The notes under the pieces are model-generated. The model saw nothing but the letters and a program-made list of their open reading frames with translations. It did no database searches and was not told where the DNA came from. A stretch of DNA of 64,000 nucleotides, taken from assembly GCF_001584725.1 (NCBI RefSeq), contig NZ_CP014606.1, positions 1,141,001-1,205,000 on the forward strand, written 5' to 3'. This document shows positions 20,654 through 29,605 of the stretch, piece by piece. Both the position numbers and the translations under genes were made by a program. Within the stretch, counting starts at the first letter, position 1, and every line of letters begins with the position of its first letter. This DNA comes from an endosymbiont 'TC1' of Trimyema compressum (GTDB taxonomy: Bacteria; Bacillota; TC1).

Positions 20654-20929
20654 TTATCCCTTATCAGAAGCACATGATAAACATAAATTTGAAATATTAA
20701 TATGGAAACTAAAACCACATTGCTCATCCATGCTTTCATAAATAGTGTCAATCAATCCAATTATTTTATTTTTTGAACCAAATACTGTTGTAGACATAAC
20801 ACCGATTGAATATTCTAATTCACTGTCCTTAATTAACTCTAAAACAGACTCTATATCTTTCAAATAATCTTTAGAATCAATAGATGAAAAGTTTAATTCC
20901 GCTGAAATCACTTTCTCCATAATCCGCAT
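20654..20929 (-). CDS. Thiamine-binding protein of the MTH1187/YkoF-like family (DUF77)
   Basis: A 91-residue ferredoxin-like protein. Family features are ISAELNFSSIDSKDYLKDIE, LELIKDSELEYSIGVMSTTV and the closing helix IGLIDTIYESMDEQCGFSFHINIS. Members of this family bind thiamine or HMP-like ligands in YkoEDC-type transport settings, but no transporter is nearby. The last codons contain CLSCASD. The start overlaps the preceding methyltransferase end. An alternative start is the second Met (MEKVIS). Confidence 0.75.
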   Translation of the reverse strand: MRIMEKVISAELNFSSIDSKDYLKDIESVLELIKDSELEYSIGVMSTTVFGSKNKIIGLIDTIYESMDEQCGFSFHINISNLCLSCASDKG

Positions 20930-21583
20930 ATATAACCGCCTCTTTCTCCATTAATTTTTTCTTCTAAATTGTTTATATCAAGCAAAGATTCATCAATATT
21001 TGGGGGAATAAATAGTCCCTTCCTTATTGTTTCAAGATTATCCTTACAAATTCTTTCCATTTCTTTCTCAGAGATAAAAGTGGCATATTTAAAAATTGCA
21101 AAAAAACTACTTTCTTTTTTTCAATTCTTCTTCATAAAAATCAAACCACGAGCTATCTTTGTTAATGGTTCCAAAAACAACTGGCCCTTTTTTTTACACT
21201 TTCTAACATTAAAGAAATTGCCGTTTCTTTATCCTGCATAAACTCAAGAACTGTATTTGAGCAAACACTATCAAAAGCATCTTTAAATGAAAGCTCTAAA
21301 ATATCCTTGTTAATAAATGTAATTTTTACATGCTCTTTAGCTGCATTATCTTTAGCTTTTTTAACATTTCCTCCGACACATCAATACCTGTAACCTCACA
21401 ACCTAATTTAGCTAATTTTATTGAAAAGTTTCCAGTACCACATCCCACATCCAGTATCCGCATCCCTTTTTGAGGTTTAAGTAAATCAAAAGCAATTGCT
21501 GTTTCTACAACATCAGCATATTTTCCAAGCTTCATATCAAACCATGCATCATAAATGGAAGCATCCTTATCAAATATTGCCAT
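20908..21583 (-). pseudogene. Class I SAM-dependent methyltransferase, frameshifted
   Basis: Start MAIFDKDASIYDAWFDMKLG at 21583, behind GAAGGAGACGTG. SAM-binding motif I is RILDVGCGTGNFSIKLAKLG, with GIDVSEEMLKKL for motif II. The frame breaks near 21350; AKEHVKITFINKDILELSFK and FDSVCSNTVLEFMQDKETA follow in another frame. Further breaks lie near 21195 and 21115. The C-terminus GERGGYICGLWRK ends at 20908, overlapping the DUF77 gene start by 22 bp. Probably a small-molecule methyltransferase; the substrate cannot be inferred. Confidence 0.82.
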
Positions 21584-21765
21584 TTTCACGTCTCCTTCAA
21601 TTATACAACTATTCATAATATGCCTCTTATTTTACCATGTTTTAATAAATATTCATAATTTTAAGATAAAAACAGTATTGTGAATTAACCCTTAAAATAT
21701 TTATTATTATAAGAATATGTTATAATAAGTTAGACTCATTTAAATAGACTAAAGGAGACAGTGTT

Positions 21766-22080
21766 ATGGAAAACAAACACACAAATCATAATGAGAATAA
21801 ACATAATAAAAATAATAATTCAAGATTTGGTTTTTCTACAGCCAGCTTAATTTTAGGCATTCTCGGCTTTTTTCTTGGCTATCTTACACTTGGAATCCCT
21901 TTATCATTGTTAGGTCTAATATTCGGCATAGTAGGGATTGTTAAAAAACAAGGTGGATTGGCTATAGGAGGTACAGTAATCAGCTGTATTGGTATTTTAC
22001 TATCCCTATTTTTTATTATTTTCTTTAATGGTGACCCCTATTACTTTATTAACCAACTAATTACAAAAAAGATTTTTTAA
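21766..22080 (+). CDS. DUF4190-like small membrane protein
   Basis: A 104-residue protein with an Asn/Lys/His-rich N-terminus (about 24 residues) and two glycine-rich helices: SLILGILGFFLGYLTLGIPL and GIVGIVKKQGGLAIGGTVIS. This is the usual DUF4190 pattern. RBS AAGGAGA precedes the ATG. Function unknown. A related broken gene is seen at 28296. Confidence 0.75.
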   Translation: MENKHTNHNENKHNKNNNSRFGFSTASLILGILGFFLGYLTLGIPLSLLGLIFGIVGIVKKQGGLAIGGTVISCIGILLSLFFIIFFNGDPYYFINQLITKKIF

Positions 22081-22204
22081 CAATATGCCATCAAGCAATA
22101 ATAACTTCCAAAATAATATGCAACTGATATTGTCTTTAGTGAAATATTTTCAATTCATTAGCTAAATTGCATACAAAATATAAGTAATTAGATTGGAGAA
22201 AATA

Positions 22205-22474
22205 ATGATTAAAGTAAAACTTTATAGTGACTTAATATGACCATTCTGTTATCTAATGTCTCTCGTGTTGGAGAAACTCGTTGTGTTGGAGAAACTCGTT
22301 AATGAAGAAGATTTTATTAATGCCTATGAAAAACTAGACTTCAAAAGTAATAGAAACCCACACATTACAGACATACCAACAGTGGAAATAAACGGACAAT
22401 ATTACAATGGTCTTTTATCAGAAAATGAACTATTAGCCATCTTAGAGAAACACAAATATTTCAACTTAGAATAA
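22205..22474 (+). pseudogene. DsbA/FrnE-like thiol oxidoreductase remnant, internal deletion and TGA in the CxxC motif
   Basis: Start MIKVKLYSDLI at 22205 behind GGAGAA. The next codon is TGA, followed by PFCYLMS: in DsbA/FrnE proteins this spot is DxxCPxC, so the first catalytic Cys codon has become a stop. The remaining frame goes straight to EDFINAYEKLDFKSNRN, then ITDIPTVEINGQYYNGLLSE, the C-terminal end of a DsbA fold. Most of the helical insert (over 100 residues) is missing. At the junction an 18-mer is tandemly duplicated (22265-22282 and 22283-22300). Confidence 0.7.
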
Positions 22475-22476
22475 CA

Positions 22477-22508
22477 AAGAACACTTCAATTTTGAAGTGT
22501 TCTTTTAA
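22477..22508 (+). terminator. Terminator after the DsbA-like remnant
   Basis: Hairpin AAGAACACTTCAA / TTGAAGTGTTCTT followed by TTTAAC. It sits between the DsbA-like remnant (plus) and the CrtI-like remnant (minus) and could act in both directions. Confidence 0.7.
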
Positions 22509-22509
22509 C

Positions 22510-23050
22510 TTACTTATTCTACAAAGTCTCTTAATAATTCCTCCGCTGCTAGTCGTACTTGATATAATAGCTATAGAAACAACTGCTCCGGAATAAACAG
22601 AACTACCAGAGAAATATAAATTATCTAAATAGGAATAATTATTTTTAGGTCTATAACAATTGCTTTGAAGTAATGTTGGCTTTAAACCAAAACAATCGCC
22701 ATTATACGCATTGCATGGTTATCTCTAAACTTTTTTGATATCATCACAATTCTTCGAAAATTATATAGCTTTCAAGATTATCAATTTTAAGAATAGAAGC
22801 AATTCGCTTTAGAATTTTTTTCTAATTTTCCGAGTCACTTCCTGAGCCTACGATAAACCCATTGAAAGTTCTGGCACAGGAAATAATGCATAAATACCAT
22901 CTTTACCTTCAGTAGCCACAGAGTCATCAATTTGAGAAGGACTATATAAATACAAAGGAAAAAATTTCTGTAAATACTCCTTTAAAAATATCCTCAATAT
23001 TCTGATTAAAATCCTCTATAAAGTATCTTACATGCCCATTCCCATAGAAA
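22510..23050 (-). pseudogene. C-terminal remnant of a CrtI/phytoene-desaturase-like FAD oxidoreductase
   Basis: Short stretches on the minus strand match the C-terminal half of CrtI-type flavoproteins: NQNIEDIFKGVFTE, VATEGKDGIYALFPVPEL, CFGLKPTLLQSNCYRPKNN, and LDNLYFSGSSVYSGAVVS. The last corresponds to the LYFVGAGTHPGAGVP-type FAD-binding end. The usual Gly and His of that motif are changed and several frame breaks are present. The N-terminal Rossmann half is absent; the sequence merges into the HsmA-family gene upstream. Clearly a dead gene. Confidence 0.6.
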
Positions 23051-23385
23051 CCACCTATACTATAAGGGATTAACCAAACTAGCCATACAATTATACTAAG
23101 CTTATGAAATTTTGATTGTTTTTCTTAATAACATAGGTTGCCCATACAGCATGAATAATCATTAAAACAATAGCTAAAACGCCTGTTGTACCGTGAATGC
23201 CACTAAATCCTTCATTTTCATTTGCAATAAAAGACATAAGAAGGTCCCTGTAGTATCACAAGACAAACCTAGCCAAAAACGACCACATACCAAGGTTTTA
23301 GAACTTTTTGAATACGTTCACTCCATACACCAACTGTGTAAAATAATAATGCTGCAGTAATAAAAATAATAGCGAATAATAACAT
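23050..23385 (-). pseudogene. HsmA-family membrane protein, frameshifted and fused to the CrtI-like remnant
   Basis: From an ATG at 23385 the sequence reads MLLFAIIFITAALLFYTVGV, then WSERIQKVLKPWYVVVF. In a shifted frame it continues LGLSCDTTGTFL, GFSGIHGTTGVLAIVLMIIH and AVWATYVIKKNNQKFHKLS, then IIVWLVWLIPYSIGG. This is the order of motifs in the small four-helix HsmA family. Frame breaks are near 23275 and 23240. Function of the family is unknown. Confidence 0.6.
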
Positions 23386-23463
23386 AGCAAACCTCCATCA
23401 TAAATTTTATTAATTTTAACATATCCAATTAATAAAGTCTATCTCACAGACTTATTCCCAACA

Positions 23464-23492
23464 AATAAAGAGAGCTTTCGCTCTCTTTATTT
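23464..23492 (-). terminator. Terminator of the zinc-ribbon gene
   Basis: Hairpin AATAAAGAGAGC / GCTCTCTTTATT with a T run on the minus strand, immediately after the stop region of the gene at 23500. Confidence 0.75.
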
Positions 23493-23499
23493 TCAATTA

Positions 23500-23661
23500 T
23501 TAACCGTTGTAATTGTTACGTCTTTGTTTGTTCAGTCTTCTGCAATCTGGGCAACGCTTAGGTTCGTTTGTAAAACCTTTTTCAGCGTAAAACTCTTGTT
23601 CGCCTTGAGTAAAAACAAAATCAGCGCCACAATCAGAACATTTTAAATTTTTATCTTCCAT
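23500..23661 (-). CDS. Small zinc-ribbon protein
   Basis: A 53-residue protein from the ATG at 23661, which is preceded by GGAGGTAG; the upstream extension to 23691 is less likely. Two CxxC pairs, CSDCGADF and CPDCRRLN, frame the sequence TQGEQEFYAEKGFTNEPKRC, the probable zinc-ribbon domain common in clostridia. The tail is basic (KQRRNNYNG). Probably nucleic-acid- or ribosome-associated, but no function is established. Confidence 0.85.
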   Translation of the reverse strand: MEDKNLKCSDCGADFVFTQGEQEFYAEKGFTNEPKRCPDCRRLNKQRRNNYNG

Positions 23662-23997
23662 ATTAACTACCTCCACTATTATTTGGATCACTCTTCTAAC
23701 CCGTCTTTCTAATAGTAGAAATATTGATATAAAATGGATACCTTTATACTATTGTAGCATATAAATATATGTAACACAACACTATTCTCACATTAAATTG
23801 CTCTACAACTCAAGTCTCCTAGATTTATTTTGTATCTTCACTACTACATGCTATAATTAATCTATTATATCTAAGAAAGAATTTGATTTGATGATGAATA
23901 AAACAGAACTGCCAATTGTAAAGCTCCTGGAGGGCATTGAAAATTAAATAAATCAATCTCCCTCCAATATGGACTTACTATTAACATTGGAGGAAAA

Positions 23998-25092
23998 ATG
24001 AACTATTTAAAATTAAAAGAATATGGTCTTACTGACTGCTTGAAACAAGAAAGCACACTTTATAACAATATGTATCTCGCTCGAGTGACAGAACAACATT
24101 GTAGCCTTTACAAGGTAATGAGCGAAAAAAATGAGATAATTGCACAAGTATCTGGGAAGCTTATCCATAATGCACAGAATTCTGAGTCTTTTCCAGCAGT
24201 CGGAGACTGGGTAATGATTGATAGAAACCACAATCAGGGAGGAAATGGTATTATCAACCATATACTTAGTCGAAAAAGTATTTTAGCTAGAAAAGAACCT
24301 GGCTCAACTAATAGAAAACAAGTGATTGCAACGAATATTGATTTAGTATTCCTTTGTATGTCACTAAATGCCAACTTCAATTTAAGACGCATGGAAAGAT
24401 ACCTCTCATTAGTGTGGGATAGCGGAGCAATGCCTGTAATAATATTGACAAAGTCAGATTTATGTAAGGATTTAGAAAATAAAATTGCAGAAGTTAAAAG
24501 TGTTGCTATAGGCGTAGATATTGTTGCTTTTTCAGCACTAGATAATGACGGCTACTGCTACTTAAAAGATTATTTTAAAAATGAAAAGACAGGTGCTTTT
24601 ATTGGTTCCTCTGGCGTAGGAAAATCCACATTAATTAATACCTTGCTAGGTAAAAGCTTGTTGGCGACAAAAAATATTCGGGAATCTGATGATAAAGGGC
24701 GCCATACTACCACTCATCGCCAACTACTTCTACTCCCCAATGGTGGTATTGTTATTGACACACCAGGAATGCGGGAATTGCAACTTTATAACAGTAATCT
24801 TCCCAAAGCTTTTGAAGATATTGAATCCTTGAGTGGTCAATGTAAATTTAATGACTGCACCCATACAAATGAACCACAATGCAAAGTAAAGGAAGCCATT
24901 GCCAATGGCACTCTATCGAAAGAACGGCTTGCAAACTATCAAAAGTTGCAAAGAGAAACCCTTTATGCCCATTTGAATTCGCGACAGTTAGAACAAGAAA
25001 AAATTAACAACATGTTTGGTAGCAAAAAAGAAATTAAACAATTCAAAAAACACTTGAAGATTAAGTCAAAAAACAATCATAACCACACGTAA
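23998..25092 (+). CDS. rsgA: Ribosome small subunit-dependent GTPase A, intact
   Basis: Circularly permuted GTPase that helps mature the 30S subunit. A 364-residue protein with an N-terminal OB-fold region, G4 motif TKSD (about 160), G1/P-loop GSSGVGKSTLIN (about 200), G2 RESDDKGRHTTTHRQ, G3 DTPGM (about 255), and the zinc-binding C-terminal motif CKFNDCTHTNEPQC. It starts 6 bp after GGAGG. The last residues (NNHNHT) and the stop fall at the end of an IS200-type element, so the native C-terminus may have been a few residues different. Confidence 0.96.
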   Translation: MNYLKLKEYGLTDCLKQESTLYNNMYLARVTEQHCSLYKVMSEKNEIIAQVSGKLIHNAQNSESFPAVGDWVMIDRNHNQGGNGIINHILSRKSILARKEPGSTNRKQVIATNIDLVFLCMSLNANFNLRRMERYLSLVWDSGAMPVIILTKSDLCKDLENKIAEVKSVAIGVDIVAFSALDNDGYCYLKDYFKNEKTGAFIGSSGVGKSTLINTLLGKSLLATKNIRESDDKGRHTTTHRQLLLLPNGGIVIDTPGMRELQLYNSNLPKAFEDIESLSGQCKFNDCTHTNEPQCKVKEAIANGTLSKERLANYQKLQRETLYAHLNSRQLEQEKINNMFGSKKEIKQFKKHLKIKSKNNHNHT

Positions 25093-25620
25093 AACGCGTG
25101 GTATGCACTAGCCCTATAAGGGCATTTTGCCCGCAAAATGTCTAAAAAGATACTCTGAATAAGTCCGTCAACTGCTTTGCCATTTCAGATTGCCCCTGAA
25201 GGGAGGGGCTCTAGCTTTTTTCTAGGCCAAACAGATCTATAAATTCTTTGATACTTAACTAATCGCTCACTATATCTTCTTGAATTTGATTCCGGATATA
25301 TTCCTCAATCCGTTCCACTGTGTCTATGTAATACCCCTATTTTCGACTGCCATACTTATATTTTAAATTGGCATAACGATCGAATATCATCAAGGATGTT
25401 TTTCCCTTTAGATAACCCATGAATTGAGATACACTCAGCTTCGGCGGGATACTCACCAGCAATATAGATATGATCTGGACAGGCATTTGCTTCTAGTATC
25501 TCTACACCTTTTTGTGCACACAACTTTCTTATAATTTTTCCTATGTCCTGCTTTATCTTTCCATAAATTGCTCTCCTTCTATACTTTGCTACAAATACAA
25601 TCCATGATATAATCTAAATA
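25085..25620 (-). mobile_element. IS200/IS605-family element remnant
   Basis: Contains a decayed TnpA gene read on the minus strand and subterminal hairpins near 25083-25140 (ACCACACGTAAAACGCGTGG, then GGGCATTTTGCCC). Such imperfect palindromes are what IS200-type transposases recognise. One end coincides with the rsgA stop codon. No TnpB accompanies it. Confidence 0.65.
25205..25605 (-). pseudogene. tnpA: IS200-type TnpA transposase, decayed
   Basis: HUH/Y1 transposase pieces are recognisable: KYRRRAIYGKIKQDIGKIIR, KLCAQKGVEILEANACPDHI (family CPDHIH motif; the second His is replaced by Tyr in ACPDHIYIAGEY). After a frameshift near 25460 come VSIPPKLSVSQFMGYLKGK and TSLMIFDRYANLKYKYGSRK. 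The HFWCRG segment is deleted before GYYIDTVERIEEYIRNQIQ. In-frame TAG codons occur there and in VSD-LSIKEFID. Inactive. Confidence 0.75.
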
Positions 25621-25648
25621 AAAATTATTTGCGATTGGACCGATAATT

Positions 25649-26308
25649 ATGAATACTCTACATAGTGAATTAATAAAAATTTGTAATAGTTACCCAGATG
25701 TTTTATTTGGATTTTCCCACACATCATTTAGCGATTATAAAGATCAATACAAAAGTTATATTGTATTAGCTGTACCACATTCAATATCTTTAACTTTAAA
25801 TTCCTACTCTGAAAAGCACTTCGAAAAACTAATTAATGAAACACGCAAAACCATTGACAATATAAACAACAATTTAAAGACTCTTTTTGACTCGTTCAAA
25901 GTACAATATGAATTCCCGCCTATTGCTCAATCAAGTGAAGAAACACTTCTTGCACCTTTTTCCTTTAAATATGCAGCTGTAAATGCCAGTTTAGGTTGGA
26001 TTGGTAAAAATGATATCCTCATTATAAATAAATATGGTCCACGTGTTAGGCTGTCTGCCGTTTTGGTCAATTGTGATTTACCTATCAGTACACCAATCTT
26101 AGAAAGTCAATGCCCAAAGGACTGCTTTAAATGCATTAATGCTTGTCCTTGTCATGCCCTCACAGGTAATATGTGGAATATTAATTCTCTTCGTCATGAT
26201 CTAATCGATTATTTCCTTTGTAATAAAATGAGAAGTGCATACATTAAAACTCATAATCGTAAAAATTCATGTGGACTGTGCTTTGTTGCCTGCCCAATCG
26301 GTTTATAA
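25649..26308 (+). CDS. Epoxyqueuosine-reductase-like double-cluster [4Fe-4S] protein
   Basis: A 219-residue iron-sulfur protein. Two cluster motifs are seen near the C-terminus: CPKDCFKCINACPCHAL and SCGLCFVACPIGL. Upstream are YIVLAVPHSISLTL and NASLGWIGKNDILIINKYGP, the latter like the cobalamin-contacting region of QueG. It is shorter than QueG (about 350 residues) and lacks the HEAT tail, so it belongs with the short 4Fe-4S double-cluster proteins whose substrate is unknown. Intact, alone between an IS remnant and a terminator. Confidence 0.8.
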   Translation: MNTLHSELIKICNSYPDVLFGFSHTSFSDYKDQYKSYIVLAVPHSISLTLNSYSEKHFEKLINETRKTIDNINNNLKTLFDSFKVQYEFPPIAQSSEETLLAPFSFKYAAVNASLGWIGKNDILIINKYGPRVRLSAVLVNCDLPISTPILESQCPKDCFKCINACPCHALTGNMWNINSLRHDLIDYFLCNKMRSAYIKTHNRKNSCGLCFVACPIGL

Positions 26309-26325
26309 AATTCTTGCATAATAAA

Positions 26326-26366
26326 AAGGACTCCTATATCAAGAATATGGACATAGGAGCCGTCTG
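26326..26366 (-). terminator. Terminator between convergent genes
   Basis: Hairpin GGACTCCTAT / ATAGGAGCC around 26330-26360, with TTTTTA following on the minus strand. It ends the amidase transcript and may also stop read-through from the Fe-S protein gene. Confidence 0.6.
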
Positions 26367-26468
26367 TCATTCCTCTATACTTATGTACAAACTTGTTGTC
26401 TAGGGTTATCATGTTCCTCTTTCCAAAATATGAATTGTGTTCCCTCTCTAAAAGACGGTTCTGGCAAG

Positions 26469-27270
26469 CCTAATACTTTCTCTTACCATCATTTGTTGTA
26501 GTCCAGTGTTCAGTAACATTAGCCCAGTTCAATATCTGTCTTCCACTCTCATTTTCTTCCCATCCATGCACTACATTCCTAGACTTTGAACAGTCCATAA
26601 CCGTTCCTGAAGTTAGATTTTTCAAGATATATGAGCCATCTGGAAGTATATACAATTCTTCTACCTGCGCTGACAAAGGAATAGCTATGGTGTCGGTTTA
26701 GGCGGTTCATGTTTAGGTGCCACAGGCTCCTTAATTAATTGACCAGCCTTCTTTCACGCATCAAAGCGCTTGCCAACTACTCACAAGCCTCGGCTCTATA
26801 AGAAGCATTCGACATTAAATCTGCATCCTTTTTTATTATCTACAAATCCAAGCTCCAACAATACTGTTCTATTATTCGTTTCTCTCAACACATATAAGTC
26901 TCCTGCTTTTAATCCCCTATTAGCTAATCCATTCTTGCTTGCTACTGATGAACAGGCATTGTATACTGCATGACCTAAGCTTGCTGTAGGACTATTACTC
27001 CAGTATTTTGTATAAATATCCAGTGCCCCCTCCTTCATTTGCATGTATACTAACAAGCAACCAAGGTTTGCCATACCTATTAGCCTCATTGACAGGTACT
27101 GATAAATCAGTATTTTCATCATTACCATCTTTTAAAACAAATAATCTCCACCCCTAGTCTTGCTATGGCATTTGCTAACTTGGCATAAGTTATATCCACT
27201 TCTCTAGCATGACCAACAGTACCTGGATTTATGTTGAGTTTCATGAGTGCAAAATCTACCACTGCAATTA
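26469..27270 (-). pseudogene. N-acetylmuramoyl-L-alanine amidase (Amidase_3) with lectin-like tail, decayed
   Basis: Minus-strand pieces in order: NPGTVGHAREVDITYAKLAN, GNDENTDLSVPVNEANRYG, WLLVSIHANEGGGTGYLY (zinc-ligand HAN motif), YNACSSVASKNGLANRGLK, and LYVLRETNNRTVLLELGFVD (catalytic ELGF). After the catalytic domain come KEPVAPKHEPPKP (linker) and a QxW-type beta-trefoil fragment, YILPDGSYILKNLTSGTVMD. The zinc-binding first motif is missing and at least four breaks are visible, including an in-frame TAG near 26785. A cell-wall hydrolase, possibly from a prophage. Confidence 0.75.
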
Positions 27271-27309
27271 ATGTTAATTCTCCACATTTTTTTAGAATGC
27301 TTTTAAAGG

Positions 27310-27761
27310 TGATAAAAAATAAGAGCATTGCTGATTGACGAGGATTTATCACAAATAAAACTATCTGAAATTGCAGGATGCAGCAAAATTCCAGCTTTAG
27401 GAAGAATAGCCACAGGAATATCCATTGAAGCCCATGAAAAATTATTGGCTGGGAAGCAATGAGTAAAAACAGAGAATACTTCGCATTAAAAGCATTTAGT
27501 AATAGCATGTACCCTAAGATTGAAGATGGTGATATGTTAATTGTAAGAAAACAACCTTCTTTTGAAAACGGAGAAACAGGAATTGCAATTGTCAATGGCA
27601 ATGATAAAACAATTAAGAAAATCAAAATAGATGAAACTGGCATTATACTCATCCCATTAAATATGATTGATTTTGAACCAATCTTTTACAGTTGTGAAAA
27701 GGCTAAAAGTCTGCCAGTTCAAATTGTAGGTAGAGTTGAGGAAGTTAGAAAAACTTTGTAA
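27310..27761 (+). pseudogene. Phage-type LexA/CI-like repressor with S24 peptidase domain, N-terminus decayed
   Basis: The open part from 27459 reads EYFALKAFSNSMYPKIEDGD (catalytic Ser in NSM), then MLIVRKQPSFENGETGIAIV and NDKTIKKIKIDETGI (catalytic Lys) and ends VGRVEEVRKTL. Upstream, in another frame, KIPALGRIATGISIEAHEK is the cleavage/linker region, preceded by LSQIKLSEIAGCS, a scrap of the HTH domain. Most of the DNA-binding domain is missing and a frameshift lies near 27455. Such repressors control prophages or mobile elements. Confidence 0.8.
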
Positions 27762-27788
27762 ATATAATTATATTAGGAGGAATATAAA

Positions 27789-28243
27789 ATGAAAAAGATT
27801 GTTATATTATTAGGTGTTTTAATAGCTTTATCACTTGTTGGCTGTGAAAAAAACTGACTACAAATCTGGGTTAGATAATTATATTGCAGGTACAAATGAG
27901 TCTTACGAAGAATAGGAAAATCTCTGTAAAAAGTCAGAAAAAGTCTCCATTGCGTACGATGATCTTGAAGAATACTCTATGTTAAATACTAATAACCTAA
28001 AAAATGAAACTCCAGTTCAAAATTCTAAAAATCCATTCTTCTAATTATGATTCCGTAGACATTCTCGCAATGCAAAAAAATAAGGGGAACGGAGGATTTG
28101 AAACAACATTGTACAAAAATATCATAAACTGGAAAGATATAGAAGTCGGTGATGAATTTACTGGATATGCAGTGGGTTATGCTGGTATTGGTCTTTCAAA
28201 CCATCCAGTCAGTTTGACCGTTCCTATTTTTGTTAAAGAATAG
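27789..28243 (+). pseudogene. Small lipoprotein of unknown function, frameshifted
   Basis: Start MKKIVILLGVLIALSLVGC has a lipobox (LVGC) after a strong RBS, AGGAGG. After the Cys the frame breaks near 27850; KTDYKSGLDNYIAGTNESYE follows in another frame with an in-frame TAG, and then another break near 28010 precedes SNYDSVDILAMQKNKGNGG and FTGYAVGYAGIGLSNHPVSL. No family is recognised. It follows the S24-type repressor by 27 bp. Confidence 0.55.
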
Positions 28244-28295
28244 TTATTGATGAGGTAAGAGGATTGAAAGTAAAGTTTTAAGGAGAAGATATAAA

Positions 28296-28563
28296 ATGCA
28301 AAAAACAAAAAATTAAGATTTGATCGATCTTGGAAGTTTCTGTTTTGGAATGACTAGTATACAGCCAACCTATTTTTTAGTATTTGGGTAGTACCATAAC
28401 TATTTCAGCATTTGTTCTAGGTATTATTGTAGCTATACTGGCTATAATATTAGGTGTTACTTCAATTGCTAAAAAGAAAGATAGTAAAGCTTTAGCTATT
28501 GTTGGAATTTTTTTAGGGATAATTAGCATTATTACTGTCTTAATAGTCGGGCGGCTTAGCTAA
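28296..28563 (+). pseudogene. DUF4190-like membrane protein, broken
   Basis: The C-terminal part reads TISAFVLGIIVAILAIILGV, TSIAKKKDSKALAIVGIFLG and IISIITVLIVGRLS in one frame. Near the start (ATG at 28296 behind AAGGAGAAG) the frame is disrupted by a stop after MQKTKN and a further break near 28380. Pattern and composition resemble the intact gene at 21766. Function unknown. Confidence 0.5.
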
Positions 28564-28575
28564 ATATAAAAAGAT

Positions 28576-28768
28576 TCACCTCACAACATTGCAATAATTA
28601 ATGGTAATGAAAGGACTGTTAAGAAAATTAAAATAGATAAAACTGGTATTACACCCATTCCATTGAACATAGTTGATTTTGAACCAATCTTTTATAGTTA
28701 TGAAAAGGTTGAGAGCTTGCCTGTAAAAATTGTAGGCAGAGTTGTAGAAGTTAGAAAAACTTTGTAAA
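28576..28768 (+). pseudogene. Duplicate C-terminal fragment of the S24-type repressor
   Basis: NIAIINGNERTVKKIKIDKT to LPVKIVGRVVEVRKTL closely repeats residues of the repressor ending at 27761. Only the last 60 codons exist and there is no start. It abuts an internalin-like N-terminal gene read on the other strand, whose frame runs straight into it. A partial duplication of roughly 190 bp, diverged at several codons. Confidence 0.75.
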
Positions 28769-29073
28769 TTAGTTAAAATATCTATACCTGTAATATCTGT
28801 TAAGCCTTGAGAATTAAAATCACAAAATGTAGTATTTAACACATTACTATCCATCAAATCATTAACAGTTTTCCCAAATTGATTTGCAACAACCTCTGCA
28901 GTATGAGAATTAGGGAATTGTTGTGCAAAAGTAACTTGACCATTAGTAATAGTTACATCTTCTGCTTTTAAGAAGCTATTTTGGATTAAACTTAAGCTAG
29001 TTAATAAAATAGTTATTAATAATATTCTTATAATAATAGCTTTCTTTGACACAGAAATAGTCTTACTTTTCAT
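28769..29073 (-). pseudogene. Secreted leucine-rich-repeat (internalin-like) protein, truncated after its N-terminus
   Basis: Starts with a signal peptide (IIIRILLITILLTSLSLI, residues about 13-30, cleavage near KAEDV). Then comes the cap sequence QFPNSHTAEVVANQFGKTVN and SQGLTDITGIDILTNL, the first LRR of internalin-type proteins. At about 28770 the LRR homology stops and the frame continues in antisense repressor sequence to 28576. The usual repeats, wall-anchor and bulk of the protein are gone. Confidence 0.7.
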
Positions 29074-29099
29074 GATTTCACCTTCTTCCTAAAATCAAT

Positions 29100-29605
29100 A
29101 CTGTCATTTTTGTTAATATATTGTACCAATGCGTCATATCATAATTTATGTTTGTCTGTCAATAATGATAAGCGATATGCGTTTAAATAGGTGTAAAAAT
29201 ATTTAGTTAATAAGCCTAAAATAAGAGCTAGAAATTAATTTAACTCTTTTGCTTGTCGCTTATCTGTATAGTCAAACTCCTCAAGCTCATTACCTAGGGA
29301 GTATTACCATGAAAAATTTATTAAAATTTAAAAGTTGGATAGCGTAGTATCATTTTAATTACTACTTAATAGCAATATTAAATATTACTTTTATAAATAG
29401 TTTTTTATCAATTACCACCATCTTGTCCATTGGCCATATAGTTTCACATCATATCATGGCATATAACATTTGTTCTTTTTGTTTATATAGTATACATTGC
29501 AATGAAAAAAGAAATAATTACAACTAAAAAGACAAGTGCTGCACAAACACAAAAGCTCACTTCTACTAATTCTTTTAATTAGTTTACTTATTAAAATCAT
29601 TAACC
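29100..29605. other. About 500 bp without a supportable gene
   Basis: AT-rich. A plus-strand frame near 29460-29580 could encode the end of a membrane protein (HITFVLFVYIVYIAMKKEII), but upstream stops in every frame prevent assignment. Probably a gene remnant between the internalin-like scrap and the DUF916 gene. Confidence 0.4.

Noticed and set aside
23891..23947. 18-codon frame MMNKTELPIVKLLEGIEN before rsgA
   Set aside because: Too short, no ribosome binding site and no family; could be a leader peptide or gene scrap, but there is no support.
27122..27652. Open frame of 176 codons on the minus strand
   Set aside because: Mostly antisense to the S24-type repressor; only its last part (NPGTVGHAREVDITY) is real amidase sequence, which is annotated instead.
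29300..29590. Possible membrane protein on the plus strand
   Set aside because: Stops in all frames; only a short hydrophobic tail can be read.
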